Assembly (NCBI GenBank): GCA_025526995.1 | Contig: JAHLKG010000022.1 | Coordinates: 124,001 to 188,000, forward strand | Source of the DNA: Powellomyces hirtus | Taxonomy: Eukaryota; Chytridiomycota; Chytridiomycetes; Spizellomycetales; Powellomycetaceae | Length of the DNA stretch: 64,000 nt | Direction: 5' to 3' | Shown: positions 22,075-32,708 of the stretch, piece by piece | How positions within the stretch are numbered: the first letter of the stretch is position 1 | Layout: each line of letters begins with the position of its first letter | The notes under the pieces: model-generated | Seen by the model: only the letters and a program-made list of their open reading frames with translations | Databases searched by the model: none | What the model was told of the DNA's origin: nothing | Position numbers and translations under genes: made by a program

Positions 22075-22296
22075 TCAGACAACAATGCGGAAGCCGGCTT
22101 CTGGGGAGGCTGATGGGAATCGAAAACCAGCGTCATCGAGCTGCTCATGCCAAATGGCAGCAGGAGAAACGTACACAGGACCATCAAAGTAGATAGGTCG
22201 CGTCCCACTCTGGTCTGGGTTGATTCGCAGAGCACACCTTTGTAGTAGCTCCTCTAGTTGTCGTCCGAACGTATACTTCCATTCGGACATATCCAT
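22075..22296 (-). CDS. Candidate small protein, unknown
   Basis: A 73-aa frame starting MDMSEWKYTFGRQLEELLQR, with protein-like composition to the end. It is divergent from the next gene, with 52 bp between the two ATG codons. A donor-like GT near the end could splice it to sequence ending around 22014. I do not recognise it; it may be the first exon of a slightly longer gene. Confidence 0.4.
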   Translation of the reverse strand: MDMSEWKYTFGRQLEELLQRCALRINPDQSGTRPIYFDGPVYVSPAAIWHEQLDDAGFRFPSASPEAGFRIVV

Positions 22297-22348
22297 TGCA
22301 GATTTATAGAATGTTTTGGTGCAGCTAAAAATAGACACATTGCATTCC

Positions 22349-23033
22349 ATGGTATCAGAACTCTTTCGTTGGTTCTTCTGTCCACAGGAGTACATCGACT
22401 TGCCAACAACGAGACATTCCACAACTCATGCCTCAACAACAAAACCGGGAAGCAAGCTGAGCCTGAAAGAGGAAACGACGAAGGAAGGCGGTGGAAGCAA
22501 GCTGAACCTGTTCCGCGTGACAGCATTAGCAGTGATTGCTTTGAGTGTAGGTACCAAGATATATGGTACATTTCTGAAACGCACCCACGACCTTGCACTC
22601 GTTCTTCTATTCCAATAGGTGGCTTCTACATCACCGCCCCGGATGCAAATATGCTCATCACCCGTACCAGCTCTTTCACTCAGCGGGTACGCCGCACACC
22701 AGCCACCAGCGCCGAAGATCTTGGCTTCAAATCCTGCGGGTCATCACAGTTCATGATTCCATCTGATGTCGAGACGCTGGGCGATGCAGAGGCAATCGAA
22801 GCATGCAGCAAGTCATCTCTTATTCTAGAAGGGGTCACGCCAGCGAATTATGCGAAAATGACAGCCGTCATAAAAAAGTGCGCTCCGGAAAAAAGAGAGT
22901 ATGGGTCAGGTCTTACAACGGTGTAGCTTATGAGCAATGGCCGTTGGCTCTCACGGTGTCTGCGGATGGAAGGGCGAGCGTGAACATTACGGATGGGGCG
23001 AGTAAACTGGCCGTGCTCTGCGAACGCCCCTAA
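22349..23033 (+). CDS. Uncharacterised membrane-anchored protein with an apparent frameshift
   Basis: Exon 1 runs 22349-22554 and joins exon 2 at 22619 in phase across a 64-nt intron. The N-terminal part is hydrophilic and carries one hydrophobic segment at the junction (NLFRVTALAVIALSVGGFYI), so it is probably a single-pass membrane or secreted protein. Near 22890 the frame changes: coding quality passes from one frame, which would stop at 22924-22926, to another that continues to 23033. The change coincides with an A6 run (22890-22895); one extra A would restore one continuous frame. This is either an assembly error, a real mutation or an unusual splice. No family recognised. Confidence 0.5.
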
Positions 23034-23466
23034 CGCTCAGAGGCAATGAAGGATAAACGTTTCATCTCGTACGTCCATAAGAATCCATAGAGGTTTCGGC
23101 TCATTGGAAGATTAACATCTTTGACTATAAAACACATGGGTTCCGTTGAGAAAGATGTTGATCTAGCTAACGCTTCATCATTTCAATGCAGGCGCCGCGA
23201 TATCTGTTACGGTGACGGCGCCTGGTAGTAGGTGTCTGGACGCATTCACGTTGCCATGATGCCGACACAAAGACTGGGGTATCTTCATCCCCGGGTATCA
23301 GCCCCTGGAAGTATTGGGCATCCTATGTGACCTTCGTCACACTTATGACCCGCTGTGAGCCTCTTCCAACAATGTGACGTTCTACATTCAACGAGGACTC
23401 GAAGGGCGCCGTTACATAGACAACGGGTTACTTTCCGTCCTATCTACCTTTCCTATGATCTCCCAA
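23034..23466. other. Intergenic, nothing seen
   Basis: About 430 bp between converging genes, with only short fortuitous frames. Confidence 0.55.
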
Positions 23467-24112
23467 TCACTCTGAAGTTGGATCTACCAGTATCTCCGAA
23501 GTCGCTTCTGCCGGTTTGTCTAGACTGGCTTGCGTGGGCACATCGGACGCTGGTTCAGCAGTCTTCGTCGGCCCTGTTTCCCAGGGCTTTTTCCTTGGAT
23601 TCAGATTACTTGTACTTGGGGCAGCTTCGTTCAGCTTGTTTGGTATTTGCTTTATGCCGGGCACTTGCTCTCCTCTTGCGACCATTTCACAAATCTCCTG
23701 AAAACTACGTGGATATTGCGCCTCGTCCCTGCCACTTCCATTCACAACTGTGTCTGCTGTGTCAGAATCCAGCGCAATGCCTGACTTCAGCTCCGAATGA
23801 CGGGCAGGATCAGTTTGCAATGTTTTCCAGCTATTGTACGACTCCGGCTTGATGGGCTTTACAAATCTGTTGAAGTAGTTAGAAGGGAAATCTGCGCCCC
23901 GGACGCAGGTAACTGCTCGCTTACTTGGAGAAGTAGAAGAACTTGGCTTTCTGCAAGGCGGCTTCTTTGTCGGCGATGTTGCCATCCTTGTCGGTCGGTG
24001 CTGTGGCGAGAATGCTTTTGAGTCCTTCCTGAAACCGTTTATCGGTTGTCCATGGATATTCCGAGAACTGCTTGAACGCAGCCTCATCTTCAAGAGTGAA
24101 AATGCTGGCCAT
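23467..24112 (-). CDS. PEX39-like peroxisomal import factor (YJR012C/C6orf226 type)
   Basis: Two exons (complement): 23925-24112 and 23467-23866; 195 aa. The middle region holds SFQEICEMVARGEQVPGIKQ, followed by IPNKLNE and then NPRKKPWE. That order (a helix, a PGI-x-x-IP motif and a KPWE box) is the signature of the small fungal and animal proteins recently named Pex39, which help the PTS2 receptor Pex7 in matrix import. The N-terminal exon contains YPWTTDKRFQEGLKSIL, absent from what I know of the yeast protein, so it may be a lineage extension. The C-terminal 45 residues are low complexity. The start is 158 bp from the divergent AspRS gene. Confidence 0.7.
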
Positions 24113-24270
24113 GGCAACTGTGAACTTGCTTGAGAAGGTTTGTAAAACCCAGCTCAAAATGACAGCGGGAATGGTTTTGGAAGACCTGTCAAATCGCAGT
24201 TGACGACAGACGCGTTCCGCTTTCGACTCTTGTTCCTTCACCCCTTCGGGAAAAACAGCTTATTCCTCCG

Positions 24271-26334
24271 ATGCTGCGTTTGCAAAACGGTTCCGTCCGC
24301 AGCGTCGGCAACCTTCTGCGACGATGGCCCAACGGACGCTCTTACACTTGCCGCACGTCCCGGTACTTTGCGACACCTTTCATTTGCCAGGGGCTGGTTA
24401 GCGACCTGGTACCGGCTGATATATCTAGAGGAAAGCGGAGTTACAGCGCAGGGGCGACCAACGCATGGTCCAATGAATTCAACACTACGTCAGGGAAGAA
24501 GCGAACGCACAAATGTGGGGATCTACGATTGTCAGACGTGGGGAAAGAAGTTGTTCTTTGCGGCTGGGCGTTGAACCCGAGAAAAGCTGGCACAGAGATC
24601 TCTTTCATACCAATACGGGATCACGCTGGCACAACCCAGTTGGTCCACGAAGTCGCGGTCGACTTGGCGGATTCAATGCACCTGAGAGATAACATTTTAG
24701 CGGTTACCCCAGAGTCGATAGTGTGCGCTAAGGGGATTGTGCGCGCACGTCCTTCTGAGGCCGTTAACCGTGAGCAAGCTACTGGAGAGGTTGAAGTTGC
24801 TTTGACAGAGTTCCAAGTGTTGAATCCTGCTGAAGGGCTCCCTTTTTCGACGGCTCCTCGGGCTAAACTACCTTCTGAGGAAACGAGGCTGAAATATCGC
24901 TACGTTGATCTACGCAGAGCACATCTTCAGGAAAACTTGCGGAAACGATCCTTGGCCGCACATACCGTGCGAAACTATCTCCACGATCAGGGCTTCACAG
25001 AAGTGGAAACACCACTTCTTTTCAAGTCCACTCCCGAGGGAGCTCGAGAGTTTTTGGTGCCCACTCGTCAAAAGGGACAGTTCTATGCACTTCCCCAGTC
25101 TCCTCAGCAGTACAAGCAAGTGCTGATGTCTGCCGGAATTGATAGATACTACCAGATTGCAAAGTGTTTCCGAGATGAATCACTTGCATCGGATCGGCAG
25201 CCAGAGTTCACACAGATCGATGTGGAGATGAGCTTTGTCGACATGGAAGACGTCATGAAGATGATGGAAGGCCTGGTTAAACGGATTTGGAAGGATGTTG
25301 CTGGGTTTGAACTCCGCGACACCTTCCCGAGAATGACTTACGAAGAGGCAATGGGGAGATTTGGCTCCGACAAACCAGACACAAGATTTGGTTTGGAGAT
25401 CTGCGATATAACGGACATCATCGGATCTGGCGATGCGGAGGAAGGCATCGCAGTGGAGGTCTTCAAGATCCCTAATGGCGCCAATTTGTTGAGCAATAAG
25501 GAAGTTGAGAAAGTGAAGGACATCATTTTGAAAGAAGAGTTTCCATTACTTGGAGGCAAGATCAACCCGGCGGATCTAATCTTCCTCCGAGTGCCAAGTG
25601 ACCTGAATCAGGATTGGACGGCAAAACTGAAGTTTATCAAATCGCCAATGCCGCGGCACCAAAAAGGGATTGCTACAGCTCTGGGTGGTGTGCAGCCCGG
25701 GGATCTTCTGGTCGTAAGTCGACGTGTGGCCGGTTATCTAGGACCTCACACTATTGCTGGAAGGGCACGGCTGCTCATCAGCAAAGTTTTAGCAGCGGCA
25801 AAACATCTGGAACTTGACGACAAGCTCAACTTCCTTTGGGTGCATTCATTCCCACTGTTTTCACCCACCGAGTTCCCTCCCGTGCCAAACAAATCTGCAC
25901 TATTTGAATCAACGCATCACCCTTTCACCGCCCCGACCCCATCATCTCTCTCGGAGATGCCTCACTCCCCAGGGTCGGTTCTAGGCCAGCACTACGACCT
26001 TGTTCTCAACGGACAAGAGATCGGTGGTGGGTCCATCCGTGTTCACGATCCCAAGCTCCAGCGGTACATCTTCTCGCAGATTTTGAGGATGTCGGAAGAA
26101 CGAATTCAGAGCGATTTCGGACACTTACTTGATGCGCTGCAATACGGGTGCCCTCCTCATGGCGGTATGGCGCTGGGATTGGATAGGCTGATGGCCATCT
26201 TGTGTGGAACGAACAGTATTCGAGATGTCATCGCTTTTCCGAAGCTTAGTGGGGGTGACCTTTTTGTGGAGAGTCCCGCCGAGGTAGGGGAGAAATCATT
26301 GAAAGAGTATCATCTGAAAGTTCTGGATCAATAG
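24271..26334 (+). CDS. MSD1: Aspartyl-tRNA synthetase, mitochondrial (bacterial type)
   Basis: Charges mitochondrial tRNA-Asp. Single exon, 687 aa, slightly longer than human DARS2. The start MLRLQNGSVRSVGNLLRRWP is a basic presequence. The anticodon-binding OB fold begins near residue 85 (LSDVGKEVVLCGWA). Class II motifs follow: motif 1 around VRNYLHDQGFTEVETPLL, motif 2 as RDESLASDRQPEFTQIDVE, motif 3 as GGMALGLDRLMAILCG. The GAD insertion typical of bacterial-type enzymes lies between motifs 2 and 3, and FPKLSGGDLF sits near the end. The absence of introns contrasts with neighbouring genes and is compatible with an ancient mitochondrial origin. Confidence 0.95.
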   Translation: MLRLQNGSVRSVGNLLRRWPNGRSYTCRTSRYFATPFICQGLVSDLVPADISRGKRSYSAGATNAWSNEFNTTSGKKRTHKCGDLRLSDVGKEVVLCGWALNPRKAGTEISFIPIRDHAGTTQLVHEVAVDLADSMHLRDNILAVTPESIVCAKGIVRARPSEAVNREQATGEVEVALTEFQVLNPAEGLPFSTAPRAKLPSEETRLKYRYVDLRRAHLQENLRKRSLAAHTVRNYLHDQGFTEVETPLLFKSTPEGAREFLVPTRQKGQFYALPQSPQQYKQVLMSAGIDRYYQIAKCFRDESLASDRQPEFTQIDVEMSFVDMEDVMKMMEGLVKRIWKDVAGFELRDTFPRMTYEEAMGRFGSDKPDTRFGLEICDITDIIGSGDAEEGIAVEVFKIPNGANLLSNKEVEKVKDIILKEEFPLLGGKINPADLIFLRVPSDLNQDWTAKLKFIKSPMPRHQKGIATALGGVQPGDLLVVSRRVAGYLGPHTIAGRARLLISKVLAAAKHLELDDKLNFLWVHSFPLFSPTEFPPVPNKSALFESTHHPFTAPTPSSLSEMPHSPGSVLGQHYDLVLNGQEIGGGSIRVHDPKLQRYIFSQILRMSEERIQSDFGHLLDALQYGCPPHGGMALGLDRLMAILCGTNSIRDVIAFPKLSGGDLFVESPAEVGEKSLKEYHLKVLDQ

Positions 26335-26497
26335 CTAGGAGTATAGAGTTAGGTGGAAGGGATTACAATGGCCAAATTCGTGTAGATGGGTATGTATATT
26401 ATATAGAGTTTCGAGAATGTTTTCAATTAGAGATTGCTTACAGCATACCTCGCCGCAAGGGTCCGCAACTCGCATGTTCGTTTGTAAATACAAATGC

Positions 26498-28674
26498 TTA
26501 CTTGACGGCGTTAACCTCCGCCGCAAGCGCAGCGGCCCCCAAGTTAGTAGCACCAGTGGGTCCATTCATGCCAGGCACTGCGACGGCTTTCTTCCCTTTG
26601 GTCGGATGATGTTCCTGAGCGAGGATTGCTTGCTCCGCCTTTTGGGTGATATCTGCATGATGGAAATGAGATACGGAATGGAGAGCGTCTTTTCTCGCGG
26701 ATCATTCTCCCTCGCTTACATTGCAAGTCTAGCACTCGATCTTGAATGGCATGCAGTCTTTCCGCGAGGGCTTTGGCCGAGTTATCCGCATAGTCCTTCT
26801 GCAAATACGCGGGTGGCGGTGGGATTAAGAGCGTTATGACTGCGTTGGCCAATTGCTCCTTCTGGTGGTCCTGTAGCTGCAACGACTGCTGTTGTTGCTG
26901 CTGATGTGATGGTTGTAGGTGTTGTTGATGTTGTTGCGGATGTTGCGCAAGGGATCCTTGGTGCGGTTGAAGTTGGAGTTGAGAAGCAGCTGCTTGACCC
27001 GATGGATTGACGGCGACAGGATCCTCGCCAACCAAGCTCGGACGCAGACTTATCCGATCAAAGATGTTGTTGATGGCGAGCTTTGATTCGCTTAACATTC
27101 GCATCTGAAAAGAACTGGGGGGTTTAACAAGCGGTTTGGTCCTATTCCTGAAACGAGCACATCATGATACTACTACTTACCCTCTCCTTCCCAGTGTTAT
27201 CTCGTTCTTCCAATCTCTGCTCGAGGTAAGCGCACTCTTGCTTGAGCTTATCAAGACGCTTCTGCTGTGTACCCAGAGTCGAATTATGTACGAGGATCAG
27301 GTCGTTCTTGTCCTGAAAGTCATGTGAAGAGGTTAAGCACTGAGTAAAGCACAGAGGATCACCACTTCGATTCCACCGTACCTTGACCAGTTCCCCGAGT
27401 CGCGCCTGTTCTGACTCAATCTCATCTTGAGATGTTTGAACCGCCCCCATGAGGTCCTCGTTGGTCTCAACGAGGGTTTTGTGTCGCATTAAAATGTCAT
27501 TGATGTGTGGTTCGTTCACGTCGAGATAATCTGGCGGTAAGATGTCGACCACGCTCTGCAAGTACTGTTCATAGATCTGGTACTTTTCTGTAACATGCAA
27601 CGCTTCAGTAAGGATGCACCGGAGGCTTCTGCATGTTTTAGCGGATGGATACCATACTGATGAGGTGTTGAATGTTTGCGTACTTGAGCTGCTCTTGATG
27701 AAGTTGGCGTTGTAGAGTCGAAAGCTCTTGTTCCTATCACAACGATAACGCACTCAGCCGCCGCTTATTTGCATGACATCGTGCAGCCTTAGTGTCTCGG
27801 TTGTACCTTCTGCTCTCGCAGCTTCTTCTCCGTTTGCGCTTTGAGGTTTGCCCTCTGCCGCTTGGCGTCATTCTCTTTCAAGAACTTCTCAAACTTTGTG
27901 ACTCGATCACGAATTTGTTTTTGCTGATAGCGTAAAAAAGGCAGGAAAGGCACAAAAGGCATCAGCTAGACTGTCACTGGCTGCCCAGTCGTATGAACGT
28001 TCTAGCTTCGCAGCTGCTCTAACTAGTAATCATGAAGTCGTTTACCTTGGCCCTAAGACCTTCTTGTCTGTCTTTGCAATCTGCCATTCGTTTCGCAAAC
28101 TCCAATCGCCTCTTTTCCAACTCCGCCTGCACAGCTTGCATTTCCTTCTTCTTTTGTAGCAGCAACGTCGACTGTAATGTCCGTCGTGACTCGAACATCG
28201 AAGGCGTGCGCTGAAAGTGCAAAGGTGTGCATAGGTTACAGATAATTTCCGATGCATATCTGGAATGAAGATTCGTGGACTGTACCTCATTCTGAACAAC
28301 AGGAAGCTGAGGTTGTTGAATGCTATATTAGTGAAAACCCAATCAGAAAGACGGGCTCAAGTATGTAAATCTCAAACGTATGATTACAGTTTTCCTGCAC
28401 GTTGGGTAACGAAAGTCTCGTCGGCGCCATCGACACCCCTAGCAGGCTCGACTACAACTCCTAGCCCATGACCTCCAGCTGTTGTTCCTCGCGCTTGCAA
28501 ACGCGTTCCCCCCGGTATTGCTGGCGCAGATCTCTTCGCACCAGGTGGAACAGTGGCCGAGAAGGTGTGCACGATATGTGTTGCACCCGGCGGTGATGAT
28601 GTCGCGACCACATGATTCGCTGCCGGTTGTGAGGGCTGGCGGGTAGGAGACCGCGATTTTCCTCCAGCTACCAT
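26498..28674 (-). CDS. CFAP73: CFAP73/CCDC42-type flagellar coiled-coil protein (DUF4200)
   Basis: Nine exons (complement): 28388-28674, 28286-28322, 28046-28210, 27807-27923, 27658-27733, 27382-27587, 27181-27312, 26720-27104, 26498-26652; about 519 aa. After a Pro/Gly-rich N-terminus comes a long coiled coil with the family landmarks TPSMFESRRTLQSTLLLQKK, IRDRVTKFEKFLKEND and KYQIYEQYLQSVVDILP. In Chlamydomonas, FAP73 (MIA2) with FAP100 anchors and regulates the I1 inner dynein arm, so the role here is expected in the zoospore flagellum. A Gln/His-rich insertion (about residues 395-430) is unusual. All phases agree. CCDC42 and CFAP73 are hard to separate by eye. Confidence 0.82.
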
Positions 28675-29192
28675 ATCTGCTCGCTTGATGGATTCCCAAT
28701 TTTCCTGATGCGTTGAGGCTCAAAGATTGCGTTATCCTTTCCCTCGAGGATACTACAGCTGGTGACCCAACACCGTAAGCAGGTCTATCAGCAACTTTAT
28801 TGAGAGATTCCTAGTCCCATTTGGTTCTTCAATGAATGTTTTCGGCTAATGGTCAAAAGCTTTATATGAGCGCCTCCTTCGGAGTTTTGATACTGTCAGT
28901 TCTCATTTGACGGCGCGTTCCTGCGTACGTCAACAAGCTCCGCTCAAAGCCACAGTAAGCACATCCAATAGCCGAGACACCCAAAGAGTTTCAAACTATA
29001 GCAAGTGTCAGCCAAACATGTCTTCCACCGGGTCTATACCTGTGTCACCCTTGATAAAACTATGCAAACTTTTTTTGAGGGTCCATCTATTATATCCGGA
29101 CCTATAGATAGTGCTGGTGCTTAAAAGATTCATTCACAATTTATATACTGGCGCGCAACGACGCTGCGACTTATCTCTAAGTAGATATCTAC
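28675..29192. other. Divergent intergenic region
   Basis: 518 bp between divergent starts. An alternative upstream ATG for CFAP73 exists at 28721-28723, in another frame. No other feature seen. Confidence 0.5.
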
Positions 29193-30749
29193 ATGAGCGG
29201 TTATTCTAGTCTTCTTTCGAGCGTCGCTCCCCCCAAAGTACGACCTGGGGCCGTGAGTCCGTTCCCGGAAGGGATCGTCACTGCACCACTTTCGCCCGGG
29301 AATCCCCGGCGAACCAATCGCGTTTCACCGTTTGCCTCACCGCTTCCATCACCGTTCCCAAACCCGTATCCGCTCCCAGATGGAGGACCCCGGAGTCCTG
29401 GCATCTCCGCCGCCGGTGGAGAGCGCTCGCCGACGGGATCAAATGCGAGAATGCAACAGTCGTCGAATGTGCGATCGTCGTTATTCGGTGCCCCTCTGGA
29501 GAGGGAAGGGAAAGGGGGTGGACCAGTGTCCGCATCGCAACCAGCACTGAGTGATGACCGCGGACACGGAGGACGAGCAGCAGGACTGTTACTCGTTCCG
29601 GTTGGAGCGGCGGGCATTAGCCCCCGCAGTAGTGGAATGCTCCGAGGAGAAGGAGGATCATCATCACCGATTCAATCGACCCAGGATATGCTGTTAGGCG
29701 GACAGCGGCGCCCGGTCGGGCCGGCTGCATTATTGGAAAGCATTCAAGCTGCGGGTGCTAGAAAAGCAGGGGGAGGGGATCTGGAGACAAAACGAGCGAA
29801 ATCATCGATGCTCTTTGGAGCACCGCTGGATCGTTTTGATGCAGGCGAAATGGGCGAAATGGGCGGACCCAGACGGCGGTCATTTCAGGGATCGAGTTTG
29901 ACGACCGCGTCACTCCATCAGTCGGCAGTGGACGACATCACACCATTACCGACGGAGGAAGACGATGATGACATGCCACTCGCTGCAGATAGCCCTCTCA
30001 GTCCTGGAGCAGGCGAGGGGGAAGATGCGCCGTCGTCACTTTCTACTGCCCCCGCTCGACGAAAGCCAACGTTCACTGAGGAACGAAGAGACCGCGTCCC
30101 ACCATTAATGGCGGTTCCAAACAAATTTACAAACACTAGCAGCTGGAAGGAAAAGAGCGTACAAATAAACATCAGCGACTTTGACAAGGTTGCTTCCAAG
30201 CTGGCTGATGTGGAAAAGGCAGGATGGTTTGAGGGCCACATGAATATGCAAATGCTCGATGAAATGGAAGGATTCGATGATGATGACGTAGGGGCTGCTA
30301 CGTTTCCAAAGCTTATCCTCCATCGACGGATCAGTAGCAGCGACGACGAAGATCAATATATCATGGCGCAGAACGCCGCTGCACAATTTCGGGCATCGTT
30401 GCCGGGCGATGACGAAAAGCCACAACCGTACGTCCGCCATCTCGTTGGCGCCAAACCAGACTTGCTTCGAGACAGGGAGACCAGACTTGCCACCTTGACA
30501 GCATACAACGCCGCTATTGCCGCTAGTAACCAAGCTAGTAACCAAGCAAAAAATGATCAGGAAATCCTTTCCTCCGCGGCGGTTTCGCCTGACGGGAAAG
30601 AGGGAGCGGATACCCCATCCAACACGGAAAGAAAACTATCAATACCCCATGATGTCGGTTCCCGTAGAGCTTCTGAGCGATCACTTAAAGCGCCGATACA
30701 ACCAGAACCAAAGAAAGGATGGCGCAAGTGGTGCGGTTGTTTCGGTTAA
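29193..30749 (+). CDS. Uncharacterised low-complexity protein with Cys-basic C-terminus
   Basis: Single exon, 518 aa. The first 300 residues are rich in Pro, Ser, Gly and Arg with repeated SPFP/SPLP-type motifs, so probably disordered and possibly phosphorylated. Two similar LFGAPL blocks occur (about residues 96 and 210). A more ordered segment around residues 318-385 (VQINISDFDKVASKLADVEK) precedes acidic stretches. The protein ends KKGWRKWCGCFG: a basic patch with two Cys, which resembles an acylated membrane anchor. No known domain recognised. Confidence 0.7.
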   Translation: MSGYSSLLSSVAPPKVRPGAVSPFPEGIVTAPLSPGNPRRTNRVSPFASPLPSPFPNPYPLPDGGPRSPGISAAGGERSPTGSNARMQQSSNVRSSLFGAPLEREGKGGGPVSASQPALSDDRGHGGRAAGLLLVPVGAAGISPRSSGMLRGEGGSSSPIQSTQDMLLGGQRRPVGPAALLESIQAAGARKAGGGDLETKRAKSSMLFGAPLDRFDAGEMGEMGGPRRRSFQGSSLTTASLHQSAVDDITPLPTEEDDDDMPLAADSPLSPGAGEGEDAPSSLSTAPARRKPTFTEERRDRVPPLMAVPNKFTNTSSWKEKSVQINISDFDKVASKLADVEKAGWFEGHMNMQMLDEMEGFDDDDVGAATFPKLILHRRISSSDDEDQYIMAQNAAAQFRASLPGDDEKPQPYVRHLVGAKPDLLRDRETRLATLTAYNAAIAASNQASNQAKNDQEILSSAAVSPDGKEGADTPSNTERKLSIPHDVGSRRASERSLKAPIQPEPKKGWRKWCGCFG

Positions 30750-30957
30750 AAGAGCTATATACCCATCTGCTTCCATTCTCACGGTCACTCATTCTTGTAA
30801 ATAATGGTCTTTCATCGTCCAAACTTTTGACTCATTGATCACGGCCTTGGTTTCTGTCGCATTCTATGGCACACGGATTGGAGAATTATCTGCTACCCTA
30901 GCTGAGCTCTATCGATGAACTAGATACTTCCTAATGTGGAGTGGTAAATCAGAGAAC

Positions 30958-32480
30958 CTATGCGGTTTCCGGCACGTTCTCCTCCGCCGACGCGGCCGGC
31001 GCTACCACCTTCTTGAGGGCAGCCTCACGTTCCAGAGCAGCCTTTGCACTGTCTCCCATACCGTGCTCGCTGAACATTTGTCGCCATACTATCTCCTCCA
31101 TGTAAGGTTGGCCATCCGCGGGTTGGCAATTTGCAAGGCACGAGTACACGATGACCGTTCCCCAGTCAAGAGCATCAGCGCTGTAATGATCAATGTTCAG
31201 AAAATTCAGCAGCTGCGGCATGGCCTGCAGAATTTCAATCAAAATCAATATTCATCAACGTGAATTCCAAATGCTTCCGAGACTGAGCTCATACCTGGAA
31301 CTCAAAGGTTCTCCGGCCATTGCAGTGCGGGCACGGGGTAATATCTTCTGCCGCCGGTTTGCCGATATCACTCACGAACAAAGGTTCCAGATCATGCCCA
31401 TCCACGTAAGATACGCGACTATATCGCACAACCTGCTCCGGTTCTCGTAGAATACGTTTTTGAAACCGCAAGAAAGCCTTGTCAACGTCCACGTCCGTGT
31501 CTTCATATTTCTCATTCGCATCTGGTTCCTCGATCTGGACGTTCGCCAGCTTGGTCTCCAACGCTGCATCAGCGTGTTCGTCCTCATCCTCATCCCCAGA
31601 GACATCATCATCATCGGCAGAAGGTTTGTCAGCCCCCGGTTCGTCTTCTGAGACCAGCTCATATTCCGGGAAAAGCACATTTTTTATGGCTGAAGAAACG
31701 GACGATGCGGTGGCAGTGCCGGTACACTGGGCTTTGTGTGTCCCTAGATTCCAGTCGAGAAGCTGGTGCTCCCGACTGCAATATCGGGTGGTTTTACAAC
31801 GCGCGCATTGCTTAGATCCATCCAGACCGCACAAGTGGCAAAGTCGTGCTGTGATCGCCGGTCAGATGGGTCTGAACATTCAGTGGAAAACCTTTAATCA
31901 GATGCCACACCTTTGATTTCAATCGCCGGTGTCCCTTCCATCGGGTTGAAATATGGATTTATCTGCGGAAGCTGACTGCGGAACGCCTTGAAGCTAGATC
32001 AAGCGCACAGACAAACCTGGGTCAGCAAAAGAAGCCTTCCAGAGCGTGTCATTTGAGACATACCAGTCTCGCCAGCGCGTTTTATGACATGTTCCGTTCA
32101 TGCAGCAAAAAAGATACAAAACTCGGTGATATGCTTCTATTGGTTCGTCCTCGGGCGTGTAAAACTGTTTGGAAAGGTTCGTCTATATCAGCTCCCGCCT
32201 AGCAAGAACACAAAAACATAGCGACATATACCTGTAGCAAAAGAACCATAGTCTTCTCGCAGACCCCACATTTCAAATCGTCTCCCTTGAGCACTTTCTC
32301 AGGATTGAGCCAGAACTGAGTCGTTTCGAAAAGACAAATATCCCATTAAAAAGTGCTCCAGTCGGCAAATGTCAAATGAGCCCATACCGGCTTTCCGCCG
32401 ATTTTGTTCGGAAAGTCATCGATCGTATATGTGAGCGGTTCGTCAAGAGGTTCCGCAAAGCCCAACTGCACGGCGCTCAT
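30958..32480 (-). CDS. PDCD2: PDCD2-family protein with MYND zinc finger
   Basis: Six exons (complement): 32388-32480, 32232-32315, 32064-32164, 31911-31993, 31295-31848, 30958-31224; 393 aa. PDCD2 proteins act as chaperones of ribosomal protein uS5 in 40S biogenesis. Landmarks: VQLGFAEPLDE at the N-terminus, LKCGVCEKTMVLLLQ, HRVLYLFCCMNGTCH, FRSQLPQINPYF, then the MYND finger (CHLCGLDGSKQCARCKTTRY) and the C-terminal PDCD2_C block with CPHCNGRRTFEFQ and DWGTVIVYSC. The presence of the MYND finger distinguishes it from the yeast Tsr4/PDCD2L type. An acidic Asp/Glu-rich linker lies in the middle. Confidence 0.92.
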
Positions 32481-32708
32481 AGCTGGCCTCAAACTTGGAG
32501 ACGTTCAAAGTGACGGGAAAAAGTGGCAATTTCCTCGGGTTGCTCGCAGAACGCTTTTCTGACGGGCAAGACCGTCTACTATGTTACACGTAAGCAAAGT
32601 CGCAAGCCACATTAGCCACCCCCGCGTACTTGACAGAGATCAAAAGCTGTGGTCTATTATACGAGATTGTTAGAATAATGCAACAAAAAAATGATATGAA
32701 GAATCGTA

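Noticed and set aside
22903..22930. A 17-nt intron to explain the frame change
   Set aside because: It would restore the frame but is far below any spliceable size; a homopolymer indel is simpler.
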